From positions 1 through 64,000 of the forward strand of contig JACRPQ010000013.1 of assembly GCA_016223135.1 (NCBI GenBank): a stretch of DNA of 64,000 nucleotides. The letters are read 5' to 3'. Positions within the stretch are counted from its first letter, which is position 1, and every line of letters begins with the position of its first letter. The stretch comes from Chloroflexota bacterium (lineage in GTDB: Bacteria > Chloroflexota > Anaerolineae > Anaerolineales > Villigracilaceae). This document shows positions 43,326 to 51,557 of the stretch, piece after piece. The translations under genes were made by a program, and so were the position numbers. Below the pieces are notes generated by a model. The model saw only the letters and a list, made by a program, of their open reading frames with translations, had not been told where the DNA came from and searched no databases.

Positions 43326-43391
43326 TGTCCTGGTTGTTGAAATGAAAGTCTCTTTCTCAGGCTCTGGTCAACTCCAGAGCCTGACCGCTTA

Positions 43392-43432
43392 ATAAGCAAA
43401 AAAGCCTACCCTGGAATGCGATAAACGGCGCT
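43392..43432 (+). promoter_or_regulatory. Shared operator-like element, copy 5
   Basis: ATAAGC-AAAAAA-GCCTAC, then GCGCT at the standard distance. It is 59 bp before the small membrane protein and lgt. Confidence 0.65.
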
Positions 43433-43491
43433 TCATGCTTCTTGGTCCAAGGTCATAGAATCAGGCAGAGTTTAAATTCCAAGGAGTATCC

Positions 43492-43689
43492 ATGTTGAAG
43501 AGATTTGCGCTCCACTTTGACGATATGGCGCTTGCATTCCTTATTTGGCTGTGTACCCTTCCATTGATAGGTCTGCTCGTTATTCCTTTCTTTGGGTTGA
43601 AGGTCGGCCTGATCGTGGCTGTGGTCTTGTTCATCGCAGTAATGGTCGTCTGCTGGGGCGTCTGCACCTGGAAAATATTCAAATCGTGA
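43492..43689 (+). CDS. Small two-helix membrane protein
   Basis: This 65-residue protein has two membrane helices (about 14-34 and 38-58) with Cys residues in both (WLCTLP; VVCWGVCTW). Family unknown. It heads the lgt operon and has an AAGGAG site. Confidence 0.65.
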   Translation: MLKRFALHFDDMALAFLIWLCTLPLIGLLVIPFFGLKVGLIVAVVLFIAVMVVCWGVCTWKIFKS

Positions 43690-43702
43690 GGTTCCAAATC
43701 GA

Positions 43703-44488
43703 ATGATCACAATCTCCATTGATCCGATCATTTTCAATATTGGTCACTTTGCTGTGCGCTGGTACAGCCTGATTCTCCTGATCGCCATCGGGATCGGCAT
43801 CTGGCTGACAGCCCGCGAGGCGGAACGAAGAGGTTTCAAGAAGGATGACATATACGATGCCGCCATTTGGATTATCGTCGGCGGTTTACTTGGGGCGCGG
43901 CTTTTTCATGTTCTTGATCACTGGTCGCATGAGTACGCGGCGGATCCCATCCGCGCCCTGTACATTTGGGAAGGCGGGCTGGCGATCTGGGGCGCGCTCA
44001 TTGGCGGGTTGATCACTGGCGCTCTGGTCGCCTGGCGGCGCGGCTGGCGTTTTCCAAAATTGCTGGATGCCGCGGCTCCGGGTTTGGTGCTGGCACAGGC
44101 GATCGGGCGCATCGCATGTGTGATCACGGGCGATGCGATGGGCAAGCCGACGGACGGTCCGTTCGGTTTTGCATACACCAATCCAAATGTGATGGTGCCG
44201 CAGTTGGGCGTGTACTATACGCCCATGCCCGTCTATGAACTCGTGATCAATCTTGGAATTTTCGTCGTTCTCTGGGGACTACGTAAGCGCATCGGACCCG
44301 ACGGGAGGCTGTTCCTTGTCTATTTGACCCTGTACAGCCTTGAGCGTTTCTTCCTGGCATTCACCAGTTCGTATCGCATCATAGCCTTTGGGCTGACGCA
44401 ATCACAGATCGTGGCGATATTTGGATTGGTCATCAGCCTGATTTTCCTGGCGCTCATACCGCGCAAACTAAACAAACAATCAATGTAA
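43703..44488 (+). CDS. lgt: Prolipoprotein diacylglyceryl transferase
   Basis: This is a 261-residue, seven-helix enzyme that adds diacylglycerol to the lipobox Cys of prolipoproteins. Signature segments are GGLLGARLFHVLDHW, WEGGLAIWGALIGG and AQAIGRIACVITGDAMG. Several lipoproteins in this region (31121, 32321, 33434, 38070) are its natural clients, which may explain its place here. A second lgt may exist elsewhere. Confidence 0.93.
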   Translation: MITISIDPIIFNIGHFAVRWYSLILLIAIGIGIWLTAREAERRGFKKDDIYDAAIWIIVGGLLGARLFHVLDHWSHEYAADPIRALYIWEGGLAIWGALIGGLITGALVAWRRGWRFPKLLDAAAPGLVLAQAIGRIACVITGDAMGKPTDGPFGFAYTNPNVMVPQLGVYYTPMPVYELVINLGIFVVLWGLRKRIGPDGRLFLVYLTLYSLERFFLAFTSSYRIIAFGLTQSQIVAIFGLVISLIFLALIPRKLNKQSM

Positions 44489-44498
44489 GGAGAAAAAG

Positions 44499-44801
44499 AT
44501 GGACGAAAATTGTTACATCGAACCGATCTACAAAAACGCAGTAAGCAACGAAGAATTGCGCAAAGCCGACAGCGCCCTGCTGGCGATCTGGGGAATGGGT
44601 TGCCCGAACTGCGCCACGCGCGTCCGCAACAGCCTGCTTTCGCTGGAAGGCGTCTATGGCGTGGACGTGTACCTCAATATGGCGATGGCAGAAGTAAGTT
44701 ATGACGGCAGGAAAATCACCGCGCAGGGTCTGGTCGAAGCGGTAGCCCGCGCGGGCAACGATGGACGCCACGAATATCGGGCGCAACTGATTGCCACATG
44801 A
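44499..44801 (+). CDS. HMA-domain copper chaperone-like protein
   Basis: This is a 100-residue protein with one heavy-metal-associated domain (about 27-90) and the metal-binding motif GMGCPNCATRVRNSL. About 25 extra N-terminal residues include another Cys (MDENCYIEPI). It is a CopZ-like cytosolic carrier that could load the copper ATPases. It follows lgt by 10 bp with an AAGGAG site. Confidence 0.88.
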   Translation: MDENCYIEPIYKNAVSNEELRKADSALLAIWGMGCPNCATRVRNSLLSLEGVYGVDVYLNMAMAEVSYDGRKITAQGLVEAVARAGNDGRHEYRAQLIAT

Positions 44802-44831
44802 ATTCCGAACTCTTTCAAAAAGGATGAACAT

Positions 44832-45290
44832 ATGAAAAAATCTGCCCGTGCAATTCGCAAAGAAGCGCGTCTCAGAAAACAGCGCATACGCTCGACGATC
44901 TTCGCTGTGATCGTCGTCGGCGTATTGGGGCTGGCAGGCTATTTCATCAAGGAAGCCTTCTTCCGTCCGCCGCCCGAACCGATGGCTGGAAACGTGATTG
45001 ACGTGGAAGCCTCCATGAGCGGATTCGACAAGACCGAGATTCGCGTCAAGGTCGGCGAACCTGTCACTCTTCGTTTGACCAGTCTGGATAACGAGTATCA
45101 CACCGATGGCGGCGGAAAGCATCAATGGGCGGTGGATGAACTGGGCGTAAACGTCATTGCCCAGCCTTTGAGTTCCAATTACACCACCTTTACGCCCGAT
45201 AAAGCAGGCACGTACACGTTCTACTGCGACATCTGTTGCGGCGGGAAAGCCAACCCGACCATGAATGGTCAGATCATCGTCGAGGGATAA
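44832..45290 (+). CDS. Membrane-anchored cupredoxin (CuA-like motif)
   Basis: This 152-residue protein has a basic N-terminus, one membrane helix (about 22-42) and a cupredoxin domain. Putative copper ligands are His in NEYHTDGGGKHQW and the loop FYCDICCGGKANPTMNGQ, whose Cys-x2-Cys and Met resemble a CuA or red-copper loop but lack the usual His after the second Cys. It may carry copper or electrons outside the membrane. It is 30 bp after the HMA gene. Confidence 0.82.
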   Translation: MKKSARAIRKEARLRKQRIRSTIFAVIVVGVLGLAGYFIKEAFFRPPPEPMAGNVIDVEASMSGFDKTEIRVKVGEPVTLRLTSLDNEYHTDGGGKHQWAVDELGVNVIAQPLSSNYTTFTPDKAGTYTFYCDICCGGKANPTMNGQIIVEG

Positions 45291-45291
45291 T

Positions 45292-46116
45292 ATGGCAGTC
45301 ACTTCACCGCTTCGCCGCATCGTTATTCTTTCCACGCTGGCTGTAGTGGCTTTGGGCGCAATTGCATTGACGGGATGGTGGCATCCCAACGCGCCTGCCG
45401 AAGCCATGCAGATGTACCTGCCCAAAATCACCCTGCCTACAGTCATCGCCGCCGCCGCGGTGGACGGCATCAATCCGTGCGCGTTCACTGTCCTGCTTCT
45501 CTTCATCACAGCCATGCTCGCAACCATGCAGGGGAGCGCGCAGAGTGTCAATGCCATTCGGGCGCGCTTGCTGGGTCAGGGCGGTATTTATATCGCCGCC
45601 ATCTTTTTGACTTATCTTGCGCTGGGCGTCGGACTGCTCAAGACGCTGGACTTCTTCACGCGCCAGCATCTCCCTGCCAGGATCGGCGCGCTGGCTGCCA
45701 TCCTGTTTGGATTGTGGATGCTCAAGGACTTCTTCCTCCCCGACCTGGGCTGGCGTTTGCAAGCCCCGCCCCAGGTCGGAATGATGGCACGGGAGATGGC
45801 GAAAAAAGCCACCGTCCCGGCTTTGATCGTGGGCGGCTTTCTGATCGGTCTATGCACGGTCCCGTGCAGCGGCGCGGTCTATCTCGGTGTGTTGAGTCTG
45901 CTTGCGCTTCAGCCTTCGGCTCTGCTTGGATATGGTTATCTCGTCCTGTATAACGTGATCTTCGTCCTGCCGCTGGTCGTGATCCTCATCGCCGCTTCCG
46001 CCCGCCCAACCTTGAATCGACTTGCACACTGGAACCTGCATCACAAGGAATGGGTGCGGCTGGCGCTCGGCGGAGGCGTAGTCGTGATGGGACTCTTGAT
46101 CCTGGCAACGGTTTGA
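45292..46116 (+). CDS. CcdA-like membrane thiol transporter
   Basis: This 274-residue protein has about seven membrane segments and two Cys motifs in the normal order: GINPCAFTVLLLF (first) and TVPCSGAVYLGVL (second). It matches the cytochrome-c-biogenesis transmembrane region family that moves reducing equivalents to the outside. It starts one base after the cupredoxin stop. It may keep the cupredoxin Cys reduced. Confidence 0.85.
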   Translation: MAVTSPLRRIVILSTLAVVALGAIALTGWWHPNAPAEAMQMYLPKITLPTVIAAAAVDGINPCAFTVLLLFITAMLATMQGSAQSVNAIRARLLGQGGIYIAAIFLTYLALGVGLLKTLDFFTRQHLPARIGALAAILFGLWMLKDFFLPDLGWRLQAPPQVGMMAREMAKKATVPALIVGGFLIGLCTVPCSGAVYLGVLSLLALQPSALLGYGYLVLYNVIFVLPLVVILIAASARPTLNRLAHWNLHHKEWVRLALGGGVVVMGLLILATV

Positions 46117-46220
46117 AAACCTTTATCAATCTTCACGAGACCTTTCGCTCGCCTTTATCGCTCCTTTACGTGCGGAGTTTATATTGAAATCAAGATAAAA
46201 CACGAAAGGAGTCAAATCTC

Positions 46221-46316
46221 ATGATGGGCTTCGGATTTCTCTTCATGCTTGCTTTGTTTGCTCTGCCGATCCTTCTCGTCGTCGTGCTGGTGAGCAAACT
46301 CGGCGCAAACAAATAA
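46221..46316 (+). CDS. Tiny single-helix membrane protein
   Basis: This is a 31-residue peptide with one membrane helix (FLFMLALFALPILLVVVLVS) and a short basic tail. A good GAAAGGAG site lies 8 bp before the ATG and a strong terminator follows, so it is likely expressed. The role is unknown; it may be a small subunit or regulator of a neighbouring transporter. Confidence 0.6.
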   Translation: MMGFGFLFMLALFALPILLVVVLVSKLGANK

Positions 46317-46342
46317 CAATCGAACGTTCTTCCTCTCCCGCA

Positions 46343-46370
46343 GGGCTGACCTTTTTGGTCAGCCCTTTTT
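46343..46370 (+). terminator. Rho-independent terminator
   Basis: GGGCTGACC pairs with GGTCAGCCC around TTTTT, followed by five T. It ends the lgt-to-small-peptide unit. Confidence 0.9.
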
Positions 46371-46402
46371 CATTCCAGTGAGAACGCAAATCACATCGCG
46401 CG

Positions 46403-46443
46403 ATAAGCGAAAATGCCTACCGTTCAATGAGGGATTTGGCGCT
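46403..46443 (+). promoter_or_regulatory. Shared operator-like element, copy 6
   Basis: ATAAGC-GAAAAT-GCCTAC then GCGCT at the standard distance. It is 46 bp before the Cys/His-rich gene that begins the second copper ATPase operon. Confidence 0.65.
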
Positions 46444-46489
46444 ATGCCCCGGCATTCTGCGCCAATATACTAACCTCAACAGGATTCAA

Positions 46490-46885
46490 ATGAGCGCTCT
46501 CATTCCGTTTTTAGTTCTCGATCAAACCAGCGATCAGGTACAAGTGTGGGTCAAGCAGAGGCTGGCAGGCGCCGGCTTCCGCGTCGTGCAAACGTTCGAT
46601 TTGCAGGATGCCCGCCTGGCTCACCCCGAATGTCCCTGCCCGCATCACGGAACGGAGAACTGCACCTGCCAGATGGTTGTTCTGCTTGTGTATCGCAAGC
46701 AGCGCGAGCCTGCCACGTTGGTGATCCATGGTCAGGATGGCAAAACTTGGATTTCGATCGCGGGATCAACGGGACGAGGCGCCACCCAGCATACGGAGAC
46801 AGCCATCCGACGCGCCCTCATCCCTCGCCTCACCAATATTCCCGCTCCCGTCGAGACGGTATATGACGCCCGATCCACACTCTGA
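46490..46885 (+). CDS. Cys/His-rich hypothetical protein
   Basis: This is a 131-residue soluble protein with a dense metal-binding-like loop, HPECPCPHHGTENCTCQ (residues about 45-61: four Cys, three His), set between alpha/beta segments (VWVKQRLAGAGFRVVQTFDL; MVVLLVYRKQ; WISIAGSTGR). Family not recognised. It precedes and overlaps the CsoR-like gene by 23 bp, so a copper- or zinc-sensing or carrier role is plausible but inferred. Confidence 0.7.
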   Translation: MSALIPFLVLDQTSDQVQVWVKQRLAGAGFRVVQTFDLQDARLAHPECPCPHHGTENCTCQMVVLLVYRKQREPATLVIHGQDGKTWISIAGSTGRGATQHTETAIRRALIPRLTNIPAPVETVYDARSTL

Positions 46886-47183
46886 AATCATCCGGCGGCT
46901 GCGCTGTGCGGCAGGGCACCTGAACGCCGTGGTCGAAATGACCGAGAGCGGTAAGCCCAGTGAGCAAATGTTGCACCAACTCGATGCTGTACAAGGTGCA
47001 TTGCGCGCCGCGATGAACAGGATGATTGCCAGCGAGGTTCAAGCCAGTGAGGCGATCATCTTGAACAGCCCCTCGTCCAAGGAGAGGGTCGTCGAGTTGA
47101 AACGGCTTCAATCCCTGTACACGAATTTCGTACATCGCTTCCATCACCAAAATGAGGTTTCCCATGACCGAAATACTTTCTGA
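46863..47183 (+). CDS. CsoR/RcnR-family (DUF156) protein lacking standard metal ligands
   Basis: This is a 106-residue all-helical protein. The first helix matches the CsoR family ([20 protein letters not shown]) and so does [16 protein letters not shown]. In CsoR, Cu(I) is held by Cys-His-Cys; here the three positions read Ser (GKPSEQ), Glu (ASEV) and Ser (QASEA). A His-rich tail ([12 protein letters not shown]) is present. Its start overlaps the previous gene, and its end overlaps the copper ATPase by 20 bp. It may be a repressor with other ligands or a metal-independent one. Confidence 0.82.
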   Translation: MTPDPHSEIIRRLRCAAGHLNAVVEMTESGKPSEQMLHQLDAVQGALRAAMNRMIASEVQASEAIILNSPSSKERVVELKRLQSLYTNFVHRFHHQNEVSHDRNTF

Positions 47184-49755
47184 ATTGACATTGCCCATTG
47201 CGGGCATGACCTGTGCCTCCTGCGTTTCGCATGTGGAAGGCGCGCTCAAGGAATTGCCGGGCGTCTCGAACGTGACCGTTAACCTGGCGACCAACAAAGC
47301 CAATCTTTCCTATGACCCGCAGCGCGTCAAACTGGACGATATGCGGCGCGCCATTGAAGATGTCGGCTACGCCATCACGACCGCCGAACTGACTCTCGAC
47401 GTGCGCGGCATGACCTGCGCCTCTTGTGTGGATCATGTGGAGGGCGCGCTCAAGGAACTTGATGGAGTAACCGCCTCTGTGGTGAACCTGGGGCTGGGCA
47501 CCGCGAAAGTGACCTATATCCCAGGTGTGGTTTCTACCTCTGCCATGAAGCGCGCCGTGCGCGAAGTTGGCTATGAAGCGCAGGAACGCAGTGAAGGCGC
47601 GGACGCCCTCGACCGCGAACGCCAAGTGCGTGAGGAGGAGATCAAACGCCAGGGGCGCAACCTCACCATCGCGGGAATCATCGGCTTGATTGTCATGATC
47701 GGCACGTTCTATGAGATGCTTGGACCTATTAAGGCTTTCATCCCTGAATGGCTCTCGTACAAGTGGGTGCTGGGCTTGCTGACCACGCCGGTCGTCTTTG
47801 GACCGGGGCGGCAGTTCTTCTCCAACTCGTGGCGCGGACTCAAGCACGGGGTCACTGACATGAACCTGCTGTATGCGACCGGTATCGGCGCGGCGTATGG
47901 GATCGCCGTGATCAACACCTTGTTTCCAAATGCTGGCTTCGGCGGCGAGGGAGCAACCTTTTTTGAAAGTGCGGCATTGCTGACCGGCTTCATCATCCTG
48001 GGCCGCTGGCTCGAAGCGTTGACGCGCGGAAGAACGTCAGAGGCGATTCGCAAATTGATGAAACTCCAGCCCAAGGTCGCGCGCGTGATGCAAAATGGGC
48101 GAGAGGAGGAAATCCCCGCAGATGAAGTAGAGATTGGAGAGTTGGTAATTGTCCGCCCCGGCGAGTCCATTGCGGTGGATGGCGAAGTGATCGAGGGTTA
48201 TTCCGCCGTGGACGAATCCATGCTCACCGGTGAAAGCCTGCCCGTCGAAAAGAAAGCGGGCGACGCGGTCATCGGCGGGACGATCAACAAGACCGGCGCA
48301 TTCAAGTTCAAAGCCACGCGCGTGGGCAAAGAGACCGCGCTGGCGCAGATCATCAAACTGGTGGAAGACGCGCAAGCCAGCAAAGCGCCGATCCAAAAAC
48401 TGGCGGACTGGGTGGCGGGACATTTCATTTTGGGCGTTCACATGCTGGCAGTGGCGGTGTTCCTGTTCTGGTTCTTCTTTGGCTACCAGATGTTCTTCGA
48501 CCCGAATTCCAGTTTCATCCTTTCGCCGTATAAACTGGGCGAGATCGGTGTGTTTGGGTTCTCGCTGCTGCTCAGCGTCACGGTGCTGGTGATTTCGTGT
48601 CCATGTGCGGTGGGTTTAGCCACACCTTCGGCGATGATGGCAGGGACGGGCAAAGGCGCGGAGCATGGCGTGCTCTTCAAAGGCGCGGAAGCCATCGAGA
48701 ACACCAGCAAACTGCAAACGATCGTATTCGACAAGACCGGCACGCTGACAAAAGGTGAGCCTTCGGTGACGGATGTGGTGAGCAGTGATCAGTTATCAGT
48801 GGTCAGTGATCAGTTGCTCCGCATCGCGGCTTCTGCCGAAAAAAACAGCGAGCATCCGCTGGGTGAAGCCATTGTGCGCGGCGCGGAAGAGCGCGGCTTG
48901 GATGTGGTCGAACCGGATTCGTTCAACTCCATTCCCGGTCACGGGGTGGAGGCGAAAGCCGGGGGAATGGAAATCCTGCTGGGCAATCGCAAATTGATGA
49001 AAGAGCGCGGCGTGGACTTCTCCGTGTTGATGTCACAGGCGGAAGCGCTCGAAGCCGATGGCAAGACGGTCATGTTTGTGGCTGTCAATGGAGGGGCGGC
49101 GGGTTTGATCGCGGTTGCAGACACGCTGAAGGAATATTCGGTCGAGGCGGTCAAGCGACTGCACAAACTTGGACTCGAAGTCGCCATGATCACTGGCGAC
49201 AACCGCCGCACAGCAGAAGCCATCGCCCGCAAGGTTGGCATTGACCGCGTGCTGGCTGAAGTCCTGCCGCAGGATAAAGCGGAAGAGATCAAGAAGCTGC
49301 AAGCGCAGGGCAGGAAAGTAGCGATGATTGGCGATGGTGTGAATGATGCGCCCGCGCTGGCGCAGGCAGATGTTGGCATGGCAATCGGTTCCGGCACGGA
49401 CGTCGCCAAGGAGACCGGAGACATCATCCTGATCAAAGACGACATCCGCGATGTGATTGTCGCCCTCGAAACCGCCAAAGCCACCATGCGCAAGGTCAAG
49501 CAGAATTTGTTCTGGGCGTTCGTGTACAACGTGTTGGGCATCCCGCTGGGCGCGGGCTTGTTCTATCCGCTGGCTTCGCTGGTCATCAGCCCGGAACTGG
49601 CAGCGCTGCTCATGGCGGTCAGTTCGGTGTCGGTCACTTTGAACACCCTGTTGTTGAAGGGCTTCAAGCCGTCGGTGGGAGGCGAGCATAAACCCCGGCT
49701 GGGCAGCGGCAGTGAACAATTGCGTCACGCAACTGCTTCGGTGGGAAACGATTAG
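47164..49755 (+). CDS. copA: Copper-exporting P1B-type ATPase with two HMA domains
   Basis: This 863-residue ATPase has two N-terminal HMA domains, each with GMTCASCV (about 15-80 and 85-150), then eight membrane helices with CPC at 479-481, phosphorylated Asp523 (DKTGTLTKG), SEHPLGEA and GDGVNDAP. It differs from the first copper ATPase in having no YHS domain. About 12 residues after DKTGT ([12 protein letters not shown]) come from a short direct-repeat insertion kept in frame. The ATG at 47164 uses AGG in the overlapping upstream reading frame; 47152 is an alternative. Confidence 0.95.
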   Translation: MTEILSELTLPIAGMTCASCVSHVEGALKELPGVSNVTVNLATNKANLSYDPQRVKLDDMRRAIEDVGYAITTAELTLDVRGMTCASCVDHVEGALKELDGVTASVVNLGLGTAKVTYIPGVVSTSAMKRAVREVGYEAQERSEGADALDRERQVREEEIKRQGRNLTIAGIIGLIVMIGTFYEMLGPIKAFIPEWLSYKWVLGLLTTPVVFGPGRQFFSNSWRGLKHGVTDMNLLYATGIGAAYGIAVINTLFPNAGFGGEGATFFESAALLTGFIILGRWLEALTRGRTSEAIRKLMKLQPKVARVMQNGREEEIPADEVEIGELVIVRPGESIAVDGEVIEGYSAVDESMLTGESLPVEKKAGDAVIGGTINKTGAFKFKATRVGKETALAQIIKLVEDAQASKAPIQKLADWVAGHFILGVHMLAVAVFLFWFFFGYQMFFDPNSSFILSPYKLGEIGVFGFSLLLSVTVLVISCPCAVGLATPSAMMAGTGKGAEHGVLFKGAEAIENTSKLQTIVFDKTGTLTKGEPSVTDVVSSDQLSVVSDQLLRIAASAEKNSEHPLGEAIVRGAEERGLDVVEPDSFNSIPGHGVEAKAGGMEILLGNRKLMKERGVDFSVLMSQAEALEADGKTVMFVAVNGGAAGLIAVADTLKEYSVEAVKRLHKLGLEVAMITGDNRRTAEAIARKVGIDRVLAEVLPQDKAEEIKKLQAQGRKVAMIGDGVNDAPALAQADVGMAIGSGTDVAKETGDIILIKDDIRDVIVALETAKATMRKVKQNLFWAFVYNVLGIPLGAGLFYPLASLVISPELAALLMAVSSVSVTLNTLLLKGFKPSVGGEHKPRLGSGSEQLRHATASVGND

Positions 49756-49770
49756 GTACAAGGAGAATCT

Positions 49771-50292
49771 ATGGGAACAGTGATCGTCCTTGCCATGCAT
49801 GGTGCTCCGCCAAAGGATTTCCCGGTAAAGGAAGCAGGCGAGCTATTTGGACTGCATTCCCGTCTGGAACATGTCTCTGGACCCGAGCGCGAAGCTCTTG
49901 AACGAAGGCACGAGGAACTGGAATTGAAAATGCGCGCCTGGCCCCGTACAGCCGGCAATGATCCCTTCCATGCCGGTTCGCTCGAGTTAGCGGAGCAACT
50001 CAGCAAGGTCACAGGCTTGGAAGTGATCCTCGGATTCAATGAGTTCTGCGCTCCTTCGCTCGATCAGGCAATTGAGCAGGCTGTGAAAGAAGAAGTTGAA
50101 AGAGTGATCGTGATCACGCCCATGATGACCCGCGGCGGGGAACATTCCGAAGTGGATATTCCAAACACCGTCCAAAGGGCGCAGATGAAGTATCCAAATG
50201 TAGAGATTGCCTATGTCTGGCCGTTCGATGTTGCGCAGGTGGCACAGTTTCTGGCGGCACAATTGTCAGCATACGCTGGCAAGGAGATTTAA
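49771..50292 (+). CDS. CbiX/SirB-like chelatase-fold protein
   Basis: This is a 173-residue protein with one chelatase half-domain. Family features are MGTVIVLAMHGAPPKDFP at the start (His10 in the position of the metal-binding His) and VERVIVITPMMTRGGEHSEV in the middle. CbiX/SirB proteins insert Co or Fe into tetrapyrroles. A location after copper ATPase may mean a metal-binding role rather than true chelatase activity. It is 15 bp after the ATPase, with an AAGGAGAATC site. Confidence 0.82.
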   Translation: MGTVIVLAMHGAPPKDFPVKEAGELFGLHSRLEHVSGPEREALERRHEELELKMRAWPRTAGNDPFHAGSLELAEQLSKVTGLEVILGFNEFCAPSLDQAIEQAVKEEVERVIVITPMMTRGGEHSEVDIPNTVQRAQMKYPNVEIAYVWPFDVAQVAQFLAAQLSAYAGKEI

Positions 50293-50295
50293 CCC

Positions 50296-50523
50296 ATGGA
50301 ACATGAACAAGTTGAAAAAGAAGTCGCGCAGAAAAGCGTGTTGATTTATCTGCCAATTTCGATTGGCGCGGCATTGCTCTTTCTTTTAGCGACCACATTC
50401 GCGGGCAATTACCCGCTCGTGGCGCGCATTGGAGGCACGGTCTGGGTGGGCTTGCTCAGCCTGATCGTTTCGATGCCGATTGTCATCTCGCGGGTCAAAA
50501 AACAATTGAAGAACAAAGGTTGA
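50296..50523 (+). CDS. Small two-helix membrane protein
   Basis: This is a 75-residue protein with two membrane helices (about 15-35 and 40-62) and a basic C-terminus (SRVKKQLKNKG). Family unknown. It follows the CbiX-like gene by 3 bp. Confidence 0.65.
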   Translation: MEHEQVEKEVAQKSVLIYLPISIGAALLFLLATTFAGNYPLVARIGGTVWVGLLSLIVSMPIVISRVKKQLKNKG

Positions 50524-50542
50524 TCTTTGAAAGGAGACCGAA

Positions 50543-50809
50543 ATGAAAGCGACTCTTAGTTTTCGAGCGCTGGCAATCACATTTTTCATCGCGCTCACAG
50601 TGAGTTATCTGCTTTGCATCGCCGCCGACCTGTGGTTCGGATTTCGGACCTTGCAGGCATTGGCTCCCTTCCTGCCCGGTTTCACCTGGCCCCTGACTTT
50701 TAGCGGGTTCCTGGTGGGCTTATTGTGGATCGCGGTTTGCAGTGCATACAGCGCGGCGATGATCGCTTTCCCGTACAACTATCTGGTGAAGTGGGAGCAG
50801 GCGATCTGA
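50543..50809 (+). CDS. DUF5676-like membrane protein
   Basis: This 88-residue protein has two membrane helices (about 8-28 and 50-75) with the conserved form FFIALTVSYLLCIAADL and FSGFLVGLLWIAVCSAYSA. DUF5676 proteins are often encoded beside copper or heavy-metal transporters; the function is not known. The start follows GAAAGGAGACC. Confidence 0.75.
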   Translation: MKATLSFRALAITFFIALTVSYLLCIAADLWFGFRTLQALAPFLPGFTWPLTFSGFLVGLLWIAVCSAYSAAMIAFPYNYLVKWEQAI

Positions 50810-50836
50810 GCCTGCGATAACCAAGGAGTTACACAA

Positions 50837-51127
50837 ATGATCGGTACCGAACATCTGGCTCAAATCAAGAAAGCGGAACTCTTGTCCTCCGTTGGCGCTG
50901 GCGTATTGGGCGCTGGGATTGCGCTCCTCATGGCAAATTTCCTGGCGGCTTACGCCATTCCGATCCTTCTGCTGGGTCTCCTTTCCCATGCCGCGGGCAT
51001 GTCCCGTAAACATAACCTGGAACGGGAAAGCCAAAGCGTTCGCCTGGGATGGGCGGAAGCGTTGTATTGGTTCTGCTGGCTGGCGTTGGCAGGACTGCTC
51101 ATATTCATTGTTTTCCGACAGTTCTAA
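50837..51127 (+). CDS. Small three-helix membrane protein
   Basis: This is a 96-residue protein with helices at about 12-30, 33-50 and 73-95 and a basic loop (RKHNLERESQSVR). The family is not recognised, but its neighbours and size resemble accessory membrane proteins of copper loci. The ATG follows AAGGAG. Confidence 0.65.
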   Translation: MIGTEHLAQIKKAELLSSVGAGVLGAGIALLMANFLAAYAIPILLLGLLSHAAGMSRKHNLERESQSVRLGWAEALYWFCWLALAGLLIFIVFRQF

Positions 51128-51219
51128 TGCAGACCGTGATATGAATAGCCGAGGCGCCGCCTGACTCAACAACTCATTGAAGATCACTTTCATGCAGTTG
51201 ATCTCAATCAGGAGAAAAT

Positions 51220-51456
51220 ATGAGGAAAATCAGAGTATCAAGAACCATGTCAAAGAATGAGAAAGGGAAAAGCAGGGAATGGCCCGCCGTCGTTTACTTG
51301 TGGGCGATGGGCATGGCTTTGTTTGGTTACATGTTTGCCAGGCTTGCCTTCGATACTTATCCCCATCCCTATCATTGGTTATCCGCGCTTCTCGGCGGAA
51401 TTGCAGGGATCCCGCTGGGCTGGTTGTGGTATCGCTGGCGCGGCGATATTTTCTAG
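51220..51456 (+). CDS. Small two-helix membrane protein
   Basis: This 78-residue protein has a basic N-terminus and two membrane helices (about 25-45 and 52-73, ending in WLWYRWRGDIF). The start at 51220 follows CAGGAGAA; a later ATG at 51247 is possible. Family unknown. It is the last gene of the copper ATPase unit and converges with the peptidase gene. Confidence 0.6.
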   Translation: MRKIRVSRTMSKNEKGKSREWPAVVYLWAMGMALFGYMFARLAFDTYPHPYHWLSALLGGIAGIPLGWLWYRWRGDIF

Positions 51457-51557
51457 CCGCGCTGGCAAGGCTTTCTTGACCCAGAAGAGCGGCGGGCAAT
51501 ATTGCCTGCCGCTTCGTGATTCCATCGCGTTTCAATCCTTGGCGTTTCTGAAGTTCA

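Noticed and set aside
44454-45557. 367-codon minus-strand frame opposite the HMA and cupredoxin genes
   Set aside because: It overlaps three plus-strand genes with clear motifs and ribosome-binding sites and has no recognisable domain.
49771-50292. Call of true sirohydrochlorin ferro/cobaltochelatase
   Set aside because: The fold matches CbiX/SirB, but no tetrapyrrole genes are nearby, so only the family name is used.
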